Origin: CAVSMC01 sp963798655
Lineage (GTDB): Bacteria; Pseudomonadota; Gammaproteobacteria; Burkholderiales; Casimicrobiaceae
Length of the DNA stretch: 64,000 nt
NCBI GenBank assembly: GCA_963798655.1
Contig: CAWCUH010000004.1
Location: 558,001-622,000, forward strand
Direction of reading: 5' to 3'
Shown: positions 51,638-59,897 of the stretch, piece by piece
Position numbering within the stretch: the first letter of the stretch is position 1
How the letters are laid out: every line of letters begins with the position of its first letter
Translations under genes and position numbers: made by a program
Notes under the pieces: model-generated
The model's database searches: none
The model's input: the letters and a program-made list of their open reading frames with translations, nothing else
Told to the model about the DNA's origin: nothing

Positions 51638-54100
51638 TCAGACGTCGAGGTTGCGCGCGCCGAGCGCGTTGGTCTCGATGAACGCGCGCCGCGGCTCGAC
51701 CTGCTCGCCCATCAGCGTCGAGAAGATTTCCTCGGACGCGATGGCGTCCTCGATCTGCACCTTCAGGAGGCGACGTACCTTCGGGTCCATCGTCGTCTCC
51801 CAGAGCTGCTCGGGATTCATCTCACCGAGGCCCTTGTAGCGCTGGATCGTCACGCTGCCACGGGCTTCCTCGAGCAGCCATTCGAGCGCTTGCGAGAACG
51901 TCGTGATCGCGCGTTGCTTGTCGCCGCGCTTGACGAGCGCGCCGGCGTGCAGCAAGTCGCGCTGGACGTCGGCGGCCGCGGCGATCTGCACGAAATCGCC
52001 GCTCGCGACGAGGTCGGCGTCGATCGCGCTCGCGTGCAAGGCTCCATGCTGCTCGCGCACGATGACGATGCGCGGCGCGCCGGTTGCCGCGTCGTCGCGC
52101 GTCTCGACGCGCACGTTTTGATCGCCAATCGCGCTTTCGAGCGCCTCGGCGCTCTGCTGCGCACCGGCGGCGCTCGCGAGGTCGATCCGCACGCCGGACA
52201 GGATGGCCCGCAGAGCCGCGGCGTCCACGATTCGCGCAAGCCGCTCGGCGACCGCCTCGGCGAGCAGGAAGTCGCGCGCGATGCTCGCAAACGTCTCGCT
52301 CGCGAGCGGCGGGCGATCGGCGCCCGGCGCGAGCTCGGCGCCTTTGAGCGCGACCTTGAGCAGATGCTGCTTCAGCTCGTGGTCGTCCTTCAGGTACATG
52401 TCTTCCTTGCCCTGACGCACCTTGTAGAGCGGCGGCTGCGCGATGTAGATGTGGCCGCGCTCGACCAGATCGGGCATCTGCCGGTAGAAGAACGTCAAGA
52501 GCAGCGTGCGGATGTGCGAGCCGTCGACGTCGGCGTCGGTCATGATGATGATGCGGTGATAGCGCAGCTTGTCCGCGTTGAATACGTCCTTCTCGTTCGT
52601 GTCGCCGTTGGTCGGCTTGCCGAAGCCGGTGCCGAGCGCTGTGATCAGCGTGATGATCTCCTGCGACGACAGGAGCTTTTCGACGCGCGCCCGCTCGACG
52701 TTCAGGATCTTGCCGCGAAGCGGAAGGATCGCCTGGAACTTGCGGTCGCGGCCCTGCTTCGCCGAGCCGCCGGCGGAGTCGCCCTCGACGAGATAGATTT
52801 CGCAGAGCGCCGGATCGCGCTCCTGGCAATCGGCGAGCTTGCCCGGCAGGCCCATGCCGTCGAGCACGCCCTTGCGGCGCGTCAACTCGCGCGCCTTGCG
52901 CGCCGCCTCGCGCGCCCGCGCGGCCTCGACGATCTTCGTGCAGATGATCCGCGCATCGCCCGGCTGCTCGAGCAGGAAATCGGCGAGCTTCTCCGAAACC
53001 ACTTCCTGCACGATCGGCATCACCTCGGACGAGACGAGCTTCTCCTTCGTCTGCGAGCTGAACTTCGGCTCGGGCACCTTGACCGACAGCACGCAAGTCA
53101 GGCCCTCGCGCATGTCGTCGCCGCTCGTCTCGACCTTTGCCTTCTTCGCGACCTCTTCCTTCTCGATGTAGTTGTTGAGCGTGCGCGTCATTGCCTGGCG
53201 CAGCCCGGTGAGATGCGTTCCGCCGTCGCGCTGCGGGATGTTGTTGGTGAAGCACTGCACGTTCTCGACGTACGAGTCGTTCCACTGCATCGCGACCTCG
53301 ACGGTGACGCCGTCCTTCTCGCCGATGCCGTGGAACGCCTTCGGGTGCAGCACCGTCTTGCTGCGATTCATGTACTCGACGAAGCCGCGCACACCGCCGG
53401 AGTACTTGAAGTTCTCGCTCTTGCCGTCGCGCTGGTCGATCAGCTCGATCGCGACCCCGTTGTTGAGGAACGACAGCTCGCGGATGCGCTTCGCGAGAAT
53501 CTCGTAGTGATATTCGATGCGCGTGAACGTCTCGGTCGACGCCATGAAATGCACTTCGGTGCCGCGGCGGTCGGTGTCGCCGACCACGGCGAGCGGCGCG
53601 ACGGCCTCGCCACGACGAAACTCCATCTGGTGGACCTTGCCATTGCGCCAGATGCGAAGCTTCAGCCAGTCGGACAGCGCGTTCACCACGGACACGCCGA
53701 CGCCGTGCAGGCCGCCCGACACCTTGTAGCTGTTCTGGTCGAACTTGCCGCCGGCGTGCAGCTCCGTCATCACGATCTCGGCGGCGGAGCGCTTCTGCTC
53801 GTCGTCGTCCTTGATCTCGGTCGGGATGCCGCGGCCGTTGTCGACGATCGATACCGAGTTGTCGGCGTGGATGACGACCTTGATGTCGTCGCAATAACCG
53901 GCGAGCGCCTCGTCGATCGCGTTGTCGAGAACCTCGAACACCATGTGATGCAGACCGGTGCCGTCGGAGGTGTCGCCGATGTACATGCCGGGCCGCTTGC
54001 GCACGGCGTCGAGCCCCTTCAGGACCTTGATGCTGCCCGCGTCGTATTCGGCGCCGTTGCCATTGTTTATCACGAGCTTCTGGTTCAGTGCTGGATTCAT
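51638..54100 (-). CDS. gyrB: DNA gyrase subunit B
   Basis: 820 residues. GHKL ATPase motifs (EVLDNAIDEALAGY, VDNGRGIPTEI, SGGLHGVGVSVVNAL), the transducer domain, the Toprim motifs EGDSAGGSAKQGRD and DADVDGSHIRTLLLTFFYRQMP, a roughly 160-residue insertion typical of proteobacterial GyrB (about 560-740) and the C-terminal GLGEMNPEQLWETTMDP. With GyrA it introduces negative supercoils. Third gene of the leftward dnaA-dnaN-gyrB group; the dnaN-gyrB gap holds a strong hairpin. Confidence 0.98.
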   Translation of the reverse strand: MNPALNQKLVINNGNGAEYDAGSIKVLKGLDAVRKRPGMYIGDTSDGTGLHHMVFEVLDNAIDEALAGYCDDIKVVIHADNSVSIVDNGRGIPTEIKDDDEQKRSAAEIVMTELHAGGKFDQNSYKVSGGLHGVGVSVVNALSDWLKLRIWRNGKVHQMEFRRGEAVAPLAVVGDTDRRGTEVHFMASTETFTRIEYHYEILAKRIRELSFLNNGVAIELIDQRDGKSENFKYSGGVRGFVEYMNRSKTVLHPKAFHGIGEKDGVTVEVAMQWNDSYVENVQCFTNNIPQRDGGTHLTGLRQAMTRTLNNYIEKEEVAKKAKVETSGDDMREGLTCVLSVKVPEPKFSSQTKEKLVSSEVMPIVQEVVSEKLADFLLEQPGDARIICTKIVEAARAREAARKARELTRRKGVLDGMGLPGKLADCQERDPALCEIYLVEGDSAGGSAKQGRDRKFQAILPLRGKILNVERARVEKLLSSQEIITLITALGTGFGKPTNGDTNEKDVFNADKLRYHRIIIMTDADVDGSHIRTLLLTFFYRQMPDLVERGHIYIAQPPLYKVRQGKEDMYLKDDHELKQHLLKVALKGAELAPGADRPPLASETFASIARDFLLAEAVAERLARIVDAAALRAILSGVRIDLASAAGAQQSAEALESAIGDQNVRVETRDDAATGAPRIVIVREQHGALHASAIDADLVASGDFVQIAAAADVQRDLLHAGALVKRGDKQRAITTFSQALEWLLEEARGSVTIQRYKGLGEMNPEQLWETTMDPKVRRLLKVQIEDAIASEEIFSTLMGEQVEPRRAFIETNALGARNLDV

Positions 54101-54134
54101 CTTCCCTTTCGACTGCCGGTAAGGCTCAATGCGC

Positions 54135-54162
54135 CGGCGCCGACGGAGTGTCGTCGGCGCCG
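54135..54162 (-). other. Strong hairpin between dnaN and gyrB
   Basis: CGGCGCCGACG and CGTCGGCGCCG form an 11-bp perfect stem with a GAGTGT-type 6-base loop. No T run follows in the direction of transcription, so an attenuating or RNA-stabilising hairpin is more likely than a terminator. Confidence 0.65.
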
Positions 54163-54190
54163 TTGACTCTCATGGATGATTCTCGGCCCG

Positions 54191-55294
54191 TCAAATCCGC
54201 ATCGGCATCACGACGTACTTGTAGTCGTCGCGGTCCGGCACGGTGACGAGCGCGCTCGAATTGGCATCGCCGAACGCGAGCTCTACGCGCTCGGCGGCCT
54301 GGTTCTGCAATACGTCGAGCAGGTACGTCACGTTGAAGCCGATGTCGAGCGGATCGCCGGCGTACGCGACCTCGAGCTCCTCCTCGGCCTCTTCCTGCTC
54401 GCTGTTCGTGCAGATGATCCGAAGGTGCCCGGGAGCAAGCACCAGTCGCACGCCGCGGAACTTCTCGTTCGACAGGATCGCCGCGCGCTGCAGCGCCGAG
54501 AGGAGCTCGGTTCGAGCGAGGTCGATACGCTTCGCGTGACCGCTGGGGATCACGCGGTTGTAATCGGGAAACTTGCCGTCGACGACCTTGCTCACGAGCT
54601 CGACGTTGCCGAAGCGAAAGCGCACCTGGTTCGCGAGAATGTCGATCGCGACCGGATCGTCGACGTCGGCCAGCAGCTTCCCCAGCTCGAGCACCGTCTT
54701 GCGCGGAAGAATCACCTCCTGCCGCTGATAGTCGCCATGCACGCCGATGCTCGCCCACGAAAGTCGATGGCCGTCGGTGGCAACCGCCTGCAGCGTGCCG
54801 TTGTCGAGAACGAGCAGCATGCCGTTCAGGTAGTAGCGGATATCCTGCTGCGCCATCGCGAACTCGGCGCTTTTCAGCAGCGCGCGAAGGTTCTTCTGCG
54901 GCAGCTCGAGCGACTGCAATTGCTCGTCGTTCAATCCGATGCGCGGATAATCGGCGGCGGGAAGCGTCTGCAGATTGAAGCGCGAGCGTCCCGCGCGCAC
55001 CGTCATCTTGCTCGCCACCGCCTCGACGTTGAGCGTCGAGCCGTCGGGCAGCGCGCGCAGCAGATCCTGCAGCTTGCGCGCCGCGACCGTGACCGCCTGC
55101 GATTCCTTGCCCGCGAGATCGCTGTGCGCGGTGATCTGCATCTCGAGGTCGGTCGCGGTCACATAGAGGCGGCCGTCGCGTTGCTCGAGCAGAACGTTTG
55201 CAAGAATCGGCAGCGTATGTCGACGCTCGACGATGCCCGATACCGCCTGCAACGGTTTCAGCAGCGCGTCCCGCGGAATCTGCTTTAGTTGCAT
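54191..55294 (-). CDS. dnaN: DNA polymerase III beta subunit (sliding clamp)
   Basis: 367 residues, three clamp-fold domains of about 120 residues each (PLQAVSGIVERRHTLPILANVLLE; KFPDYNRVIPSG; and a C-terminal YKYVVMPMRI). The last residues MPMRI are the usual beta-clamp end. It encircles DNA and tethers polymerase III. It follows dnaA in the same direction across 273 bp that contain a DnaA box. Confidence 0.97.
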   Translation of the reverse strand: MQLKQIPRDALLKPLQAVSGIVERRHTLPILANVLLEQRDGRLYVTATDLEMQITAHSDLAGKESQAVTVAARKLQDLLRALPDGSTLNVEAVASKMTVRAGRSRFNLQTLPAADYPRIGLNDEQLQSLELPQKNLRALLKSAEFAMAQQDIRYYLNGMLLVLDNGTLQAVATDGHRLSWASIGVHGDYQRQEVILPRKTVLELGKLLADVDDPVAIDILANQVRFRFGNVELVSKVVDGKFPDYNRVIPSGHAKRIDLARTELLSALQRAAILSNEKFRGVRLVLAPGHLRIICTNSEQEEAEEELEVAYAGDPLDIGFNVTYLLDVLQNQAAERVELAFGDANSSALVTVPDRDDYKYVVMPMRI

Positions 55295-55390
55295 TATTAA
55301 AACCGAATAGCAGTTAATAGGAGACGGCGCATATCAGGGGGCAACGCACAAACCGTTCGGCGAAACAGCGGGTTGATCGAGGGATTCCCT

Positions 55391-55399
55391 TGTGGATAA
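55391..55399 (-). promoter_or_regulatory. DnaA box in the dnaA-dnaN spacer
   Basis: TTATCCACA on the minus strand is a perfect match to the consensus. A locally AT-rich block (TTAATCAACAAATTATAG, 55458-55475) and a weaker relative (CCGTGGATCG near 55411) are in the same 273-bp spacer, as would be expected of an origin or of DnaA autoregulation. Confidence 0.6.
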
Positions 55400-55567
55400 C
55401 CGGCGCCGGCACCGTGGATCGTTTGGGAGCTTTTCGGAGGCTTCCGGCAGATGCTTCTTAATCAACAAATTATAGACCGAAAACTGACAGATTTCCAGCC
55501 GCCCGAACGCCCCCTGGACAGTTGAAAACCGCCTTGCGCGGCCGGGCAGCAACCTCGTTGTGCGCGC

Positions 55568-56983
55568 TCAATTTCGCAGCACCTGAAGCAGGAAATTGAC
55601 GTCGTGGTTCATCTCCGGGACCGTGTCACGGAGCTTCGCGATCTGGCGGCACGCGTGCAACACCGTCGTATGGTCGCGGCCGCCGAAGTTGTTCCCGATC
55701 TCGGGCAGCGAGAGTTGCGTGAGTTCCTTCGCGAGCGCCATCGCGACCTGGCGCGGACGTGCGATCGCTCGCGATCGCTTCTTCGAGTGCATGTCGGACA
55801 CGCGGATCTTGTAGTAGTCGGCGACCGTCTTCTGGATGTTCTCGACCGACACCTGGCGGTTCTGGACGGCGAGCAGATCGCGCAGCGACTCCTTTGCAAC
55901 CGCGAGGGTGATGTCCTGTCCGTGGAAGTTCGAGTACGCGAGCACGCGCTTCAGCGCACCTTCGAGCTCGCGCACGTTCGAGCGGATGTGCTTCGCGATG
56001 AAGAAGGCGACCTGCTCGTCGAGCTTCATTCCGGCCGCCGCCGCCTTCGACAGCAGGATCGCGACCCGCATTTCGAGCTCCGGCGGTTCGAGCGCCACCG
56101 TCAGGCCCCAGCCGAAGCGCGAGATCAGACGCTCCTCGATGCCCGAGATTTCCTTCGGATACGTGTCGCAGGTGATGACGACCTGCTTGTGCGCTTCGAT
56201 CAGCGTGTTGAACAGGTAGAAGAACTCTTCCTGCGTGCGGCTCTTGCCGTTGAAGAACTGGATGTCGTCGATCAGCAGCAGGTCGAGCGAGCGGTAGTAG
56301 CGCTTGAAGTCGTCGAAAGCCTTGTGCTGGTACGCGCGCACGACGTCCGACACGTAGGTCTCGGCGTGGATGTAGCGGATCTTCGCCGCCGCATTCGTCC
56401 CGACGATGTGGTTGCCGATCGCCTGGATCAGGTGCGTCTTGCCGAGGCCGACGCCACCGTAGACGAACAGCGGGTTGTAGGAGGTCGGATGCTCGGCGAC
56501 CTGCAGGCCGGCCGCGCGAGCGAGCTGGTTCGCCTTGCCGGCGACGAACGCGTTGAAGTTGAACGTGGGGTTGAGATTGGTCGGGTCGTTGCGTCGCGGT
56601 GGCTGCGCGGCCGGCGTCCACGGCTGCGCCGCGGCGGGTGGCGTCGTTCCGCCCGCCGGCCCGGCGTCGCTTGCGCGGTGCAGGGCCGGGCGAACCGTTG
56701 CCGGGAGTGCCGACGGCGGCGGTGCGACGGGCGCCTCGGCGGCGCCGACGCCGAGCGAGATCGGGATCGCGTGGCCCTCACCGTCCTCCGCGAGTTGCTC
56801 GATCCGTCGTGCGAACCGGTCCTTGACCCACTGCAGGACGAACCGGTTCGGCGCGAGCACCCGGTAGCCGCCGTCATCGGCGGACACGGCGAGCGGGCGA
56901 ATCCACGTGTTGAACTGCTGCGGCGTCAACTCGGCCTGGAAGGCGTCGAGGCAACGCTGCCAGAATGCGGGGACAGACGTCAT
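55568..56983 (-). CDS. dnaA: Chromosomal replication initiator DnaA
   Basis: About 471 residues. Domain I (about 1-80, FWQRCLDAFQAELTPQQFNTWIRPL), a Pro/Ala-rich linker (about 85-140), AAA+ domain III with GGVGLGKTHLIQAIGNH, Walker B LLLIDDIQFF, and domain IV with the DNA-binding signature DHTTVLHACRQIAKL. The start MTSVPAFWQRC at 56983 is taken as more family-like; an ATG five codons earlier (56998) is possible. Followed by dnaN and gyrB; the upstream spacer to rpmH has a DnaA box. Confidence 0.97.
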   Translation of the reverse strand: MTSVPAFWQRCLDAFQAELTPQQFNTWIRPLAVSADDGGYRVLAPNRFVLQWVKDRFARRIEQLAEDGEGHAIPISLGVGAAEAPVAPPPSALPATVRPALHRASDAGPAGGTTPPAAAQPWTPAAQPPRRNDPTNLNPTFNFNAFVAGKANQLARAAGLQVAEHPTSYNPLFVYGGVGLGKTHLIQAIGNHIVGTNAAAKIRYIHAETYVSDVVRAYQHKAFDDFKRYYRSLDLLLIDDIQFFNGKSRTQEEFFYLFNTLIEAHKQVVITCDTYPKEISGIEERLISRFGWGLTVALEPPELEMRVAILLSKAAAAGMKLDEQVAFFIAKHIRSNVRELEGALKRVLAYSNFHGQDITLAVAKESLRDLLAVQNRQVSVENIQKTVADYYKIRVSDMHSKKRSRAIARPRQVAMALAKELTQLSLPEIGNNFGGRDHTTVLHACRQIAKLRDTVPEMNHDVNFLLQVLRN

Positions 56984-57168
56984 GCAGGAACCGCTCATCG
57001 AACGGGCCGCCGCTCGCGCGAGCGCGTCGGTACCGGCAAAGCCGGAACAGCCGGAAAAGATCGGGAGCGCGCGGGGGACGGTCTTCGTAGCGAAACCCGT
57101 GACAACGCAGTCGGGCTCGCCGCCGCCTGGCGCCGGTCGAGGCCCGATTCTAGCCCGCGCCGGCGAAG

Positions 57169-57177
57169 TTATCCACA
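57169..57177 (+). promoter_or_regulatory. DnaA box upstream of dnaA
   Basis: TTATCCACA, perfect consensus, in the 313-bp spacer between the divergent dnaA and rpmH genes. Only one perfect box is visible here; the rest of the spacer (56984-57233) shows no obvious box cluster or AT-rich unwinding block. Confidence 0.6.
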
Positions 57178-57233
57178 GCCGTATGTGCCCTCGCTATCCG
57201 GCGGGCACCCGTCGGGATCGCGATCGACCATCG

Positions 57234-57262
57234 TTGACAGCGTAACAATAACGCGCTCTAAT
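57234..57262 (+). promoter_or_regulatory. Sigma-70 promoter of rpmH
   Basis: TTGACA (57234-57239) and TCTAAT (57257-57262) are separated by exactly 17 bp, a near-ideal promoter about 34 bp before the rpmH start codon. Confidence 0.8.
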
Positions 57263-57296
57263 GTAAGGCTTTTTCGACGCCCAAGGTTCCCGAGCC

Positions 57297-57431
57297 ATGA
57301 AACGCACCTACCAGCCATCCGTGGTGAAGCGCAAGCGCACGCACGGCTTTCGCGCCCGGATGAAGACCGTCGGCGGCCGCCGCGTACTCGCCTCGCGGCG
57401 CGCGAAAGGTCGCGCGCGTCTGACACCCTGA
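57297..57431 (+). CDS. rpmH: 50S ribosomal protein L34
   Basis: 44 residues, MKRTYQPSVVKRKRTHGFRA to ARLTP, fully matching the highly conserved L34 (rich in Arg/Lys, RMKTVGGRRVLASRRAKGR). Start and end are unambiguous. First gene of the rightward rpmH-rnpA-yidD-yidC-mnmE group. Confidence 0.97.
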   Translation: MKRTYQPSVVKRKRTHGFRARMKTVGGRRVLASRRAKGRARLTP

Positions 57432-57448
57432 CGAGCGTCCGGGCGGCC

Positions 57449-57808
57449 GTGTCGGGAGTGAGCGCCGCTCGCGCCCGCCGGCTGACCGGCATCGGCGCAT
57501 TCGAGACACTGTTTCGCACAGGGCGGCGCCGTGACGGCGACTATCTGCAGCTCGTCAGCACGCCGGCGCGATCCGGCGTCGGCCGCGTCGGCTTCGTCAT
57601 CGGGCGCAAGGCGCTGCCGCTGGCCGTCGACCGCAACCGGCTGCGCCGGCTGCTACGGGTCGCGATCGCACGCGCTCGCCCTGCGATCGACGACTACGAC
57701 ATGATCCTGCGCCTGCGGCGCCGCTGCGCGAGAAGCGAGCTCGGCAGCGTCGCGGCCGAGGCCGAGCGGCTGCTCGGCTCGCTCCCGCCCGCACGCCCGC
57801 CACAATGA
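57449..57808 (+). CDS. rnpA: Ribonuclease P protein component
   Basis: About 119 residues from a GTG at 57449 (GTG 57458 is also possible). RnpA pattern: FETLFRTGRRRDGDYLQLV, then RVGFVIGRKALPLAVDRNRLRRLLR, the RNR motif that contacts the RNA subunit. It processes tRNA 5' ends with rnpB RNA. It overlaps yidD by 4 bp. Confidence 0.93.
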   Translation: MSGVSAARARRLTGIGAFETLFRTGRRRDGDYLQLVSTPARSGVGRVGFVIGRKALPLAVDRNRLRRLLRVAIARARPAIDDYDMILRLRRRCARSELGSVAAEAERLLGSLPPARPPQ

Positions 57809-58014
57809 GGGCAGTCCTGATCGCGCTTGTGCGTGGCTACCAGTACGCGCTGCGGCCTTTGCTCGGCGCGAACTGCCGTTTTTATCCGAGCTGCTCGGAT
57901 TACGCCCGGGAAGCGCTCGAGCGGCATGGCGCGGCGCGCGGCGCATGGCTCGCCGCGAAGCGCATCCTGCGCTGTCACCCGTATCACCCGGGCGGCTACG
58001 ACCCGGTGCCCTGA
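57805..58014 (+). CDS. yidD: Membrane protein insertion efficiency factor YidD
   Basis: 69 residues. The family core is complete: YQYALRPLLGANCRFYPSCSDYAREAL and the cysteine-containing KRILRCHPYHPGGYDPVP end. It is a small membrane-associated helper of YidC and always sits between rnpA and yidC. The ATG overlaps the rnpA stop (ATGA). Confidence 0.95.
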   Translation: MRAVLIALVRGYQYALRPLLGANCRFYPSCSDYAREALERHGAARGAWLAAKRILRCHPYHPGGYDPVP

Positions 58015-58053
58015 CCCGCGCGTTGCGGTCGCGGCGCAGCCAACGAAACCTTC

Positions 58054-59772
58054 ATGGAAACTCAGCGAATCATCCTTTTCGTCATCTTCTTCTTCTCCGC
58101 GTACCTGCTGTACATGAACTGGGAGAAGGAGCACCGTCCGGCGCTGCCCGCGCCGCCGACGGCCGCGAAGCCGGCGCCCGATCTGCCTGCGGCAACGCCT
58201 CCGGGCGTGCCGGCGGCCGCAGCGCCGGCTTCGCCCACGACATCCGCCGCCGCCGTGCCGGGCACGCCAGGCGCCGCGGCAGAGCCGACCGCAGCCCCGG
58301 GCGGTCAGGTCGTGGCGGTGAAGACGGACCTGTACACCGTCCAGATCGACACCGCCGGCGGCGTCATTTTCAGCGACGCGCTCACTCAGCATCGCGAAGC
58401 GAACGACACGAGCAAGCCGTATCCCGTGTTGCTCCGTACGCCCGAGCGTCTGCTCATTGCGCAGAGCGGGCTCATCGGCACCGGGCTGCCGAATCACGTG
58501 TCGACGGTCTACCAGCCGTTGCCGGGGCCGCGCGAGCTTGCGCCGGGCGCCGACACGCTCGAGGTGCGTTTCGCCGCGCCGGCCGGCGCGTTCGAGAAGG
58601 TCGTCCTGGTGCTGACATTCCACCGTGCCAGCTACATGATCGACGTCGGCTACGAGATCACCAATACCGGCAGCGCGCCGATCTCGCCGCAAGCGTACTT
58701 TCAGCTCAAGCGCGACACGAAATCGCCGGTCGTGCAGAGCTCGATGGCGCCGTCGGCCTACGTTGGCCCGGTCGTCTACAACGACGCCGACAAGTTCAAG
58801 AAGATCGAATTCTCCGAGATCGACAAGGAAGCGAGCGATCCGACGCGAAAGCCGCCGTACACGAAGAACGCGGACAACGGCTGGATCGGCATGGTCGAGC
58901 ATTATTTCGTCGACGCGTGGCTGCCGCCGGACAAGGTGGCGCGCGAGTTCTACGCGTCGAAGCTCGACAACGGCTTCTATTCGGCCGGCGTGAAAGTGCC
59001 GGTCGCAACGATAGCGCCCGGACAGACGGGCCGCGTCGACGTGCCGCTCTACGCCGGGCCGCAGGAGCAGGAGCGCCTGGCGCAGCTCGCTCCGGGCCTC
59101 GACCGCGTCGTCGACTACGGCATCTTCACCGTGATCGCGGAGCCGCTGTTCCTGCTGCTCAAGTGGCTGCATTCGCTGCTGCACAACTGGGGCTGGTCGA
59201 TCATCGCGATGACGATCCTCATCAAGAGCGCGTTCTACCCGCTGAACCACGCGAGCGCGCGCTCGATGGCGAAGATGAAGGTCATCGCGCCGAAGATGAA
59301 GGCGCTGCAGGAGCAGTACGCGAACGACAAGCAGCAGCTGCAGGTCAAGATGATGGAGATGTACAAGACCGAGAAGATCAATCCGCTCGGCGGATGTCTT
59401 CCGATCGTCGTGCAGATTCCCGTGTTCATCGCGCTCTATTGGGTGCTGCTGTCCGCGGTCGAGCTTCGTCACGCGCCCTTCATCGGCTGGATCCACGACC
59501 TCTCCGCGCCTGACCCGTTCTACGTGCTGCCCGTCGTCTACGCGATAACCGCGTATCTGCAGGTCAGGCTGTCGCCGACACCGATCTCCGATCCGGTGCA
59601 GGCGAAGGTGATGCAGATCATGCCGATCGCCTTCTCGGTGATGTTCGTCTTCTTCCCGTCCGGGCTCGTGCTCTACTGGCTGATCAACAACTGCATCCAG
59701 ATCTTCCAGCAGTGGCACATGAACCGCCTGCTCGAGAAGGAAGCGAAGGCCGCGGCGGCCAAGCGGCGCTAG
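58054..59772 (+). CDS. yidC: Membrane protein insertase YidC
   Basis: 572 residues: N-terminal signal anchor (about 4-19, IILFVIFFFSAYLLYMNW), an Ala/Pro-rich linker (about 25-85), the periplasmic beta domain (about 90-350), and the five-helix insertase core (about 370-555; SIIAMTILIKSAFYPLNH, INPLGGCLPIVVQIPVFIALYW). The C-terminal tail is Lys/Ala-rich. It inserts and folds inner-membrane proteins alone or with SecYEG. Only the long low-complexity linker is a variation. Confidence 0.97.
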   Translation: METQRIILFVIFFFSAYLLYMNWEKEHRPALPAPPTAAKPAPDLPAATPPGVPAAAAPASPTTSAAAVPGTPGAAAEPTAAPGGQVVAVKTDLYTVQIDTAGGVIFSDALTQHREANDTSKPYPVLLRTPERLLIAQSGLIGTGLPNHVSTVYQPLPGPRELAPGADTLEVRFAAPAGAFEKVVLVLTFHRASYMIDVGYEITNTGSAPISPQAYFQLKRDTKSPVVQSSMAPSAYVGPVVYNDADKFKKIEFSEIDKEASDPTRKPPYTKNADNGWIGMVEHYFVDAWLPPDKVAREFYASKLDNGFYSAGVKVPVATIAPGQTGRVDVPLYAGPQEQERLAQLAPGLDRVVDYGIFTVIAEPLFLLLKWLHSLLHNWGWSIIAMTILIKSAFYPLNHASARSMAKMKVIAPKMKALQEQYANDKQQLQVKMMEMYKTEKINPLGGCLPIVVQIPVFIALYWVLLSAVELRHAPFIGWIHDLSAPDPFYVLPVVYAITAYLQVRLSPTPISDPVQAKVMQIMPIAFSVMFVFFPSGLVLYWLINNCIQIFQQWHMNRLLEKEAKAAAAKRR

Positions 59773-59778
59773 CACCGA

Positions 59779-59897
59779 CCGAGGGTCGCGGACGGAGGGT
59801 CAGAGTGCTGTTCGATGTCGTGGGCGCCGATGAGACGTGCGTCGGCGCGAGCGCACTCTGACCCTCAGCTCACGTGAGCCTGCACTCTGACCCTCGG
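59779..59897. repeat. Composite palindromic repeat (GAGGGTCAGAGTGC family) at the mnmE start
   Basis: The unit GAGGGTCAGAGTGC occurs at 59795-59808 in forward and at 59853-59866 and 59882-59895 in reverse orientation; the outer edges (CCGAGGGTC at 59779 and GACCCTCGG ending 59897) also mirror each other, and a 12-bp palindrome GCTCACGTGAGC lies at 59868-59879. The whole block fills the gap between yidC and mnmE and runs into the mnmE coding frame. It looks like a dispersed REP-type hairpin family; its mobility is inferred. Confidence 0.7.

Noticed and set aside
46245..51839. A 1,864-residue forward open frame
   Set aside because: It runs in an alternate frame through the topoisomerase gene and antisense to the S8 protease, with a strongly Arg/Ala-rich composition and no domain; a shadow typical of high-GC DNA.
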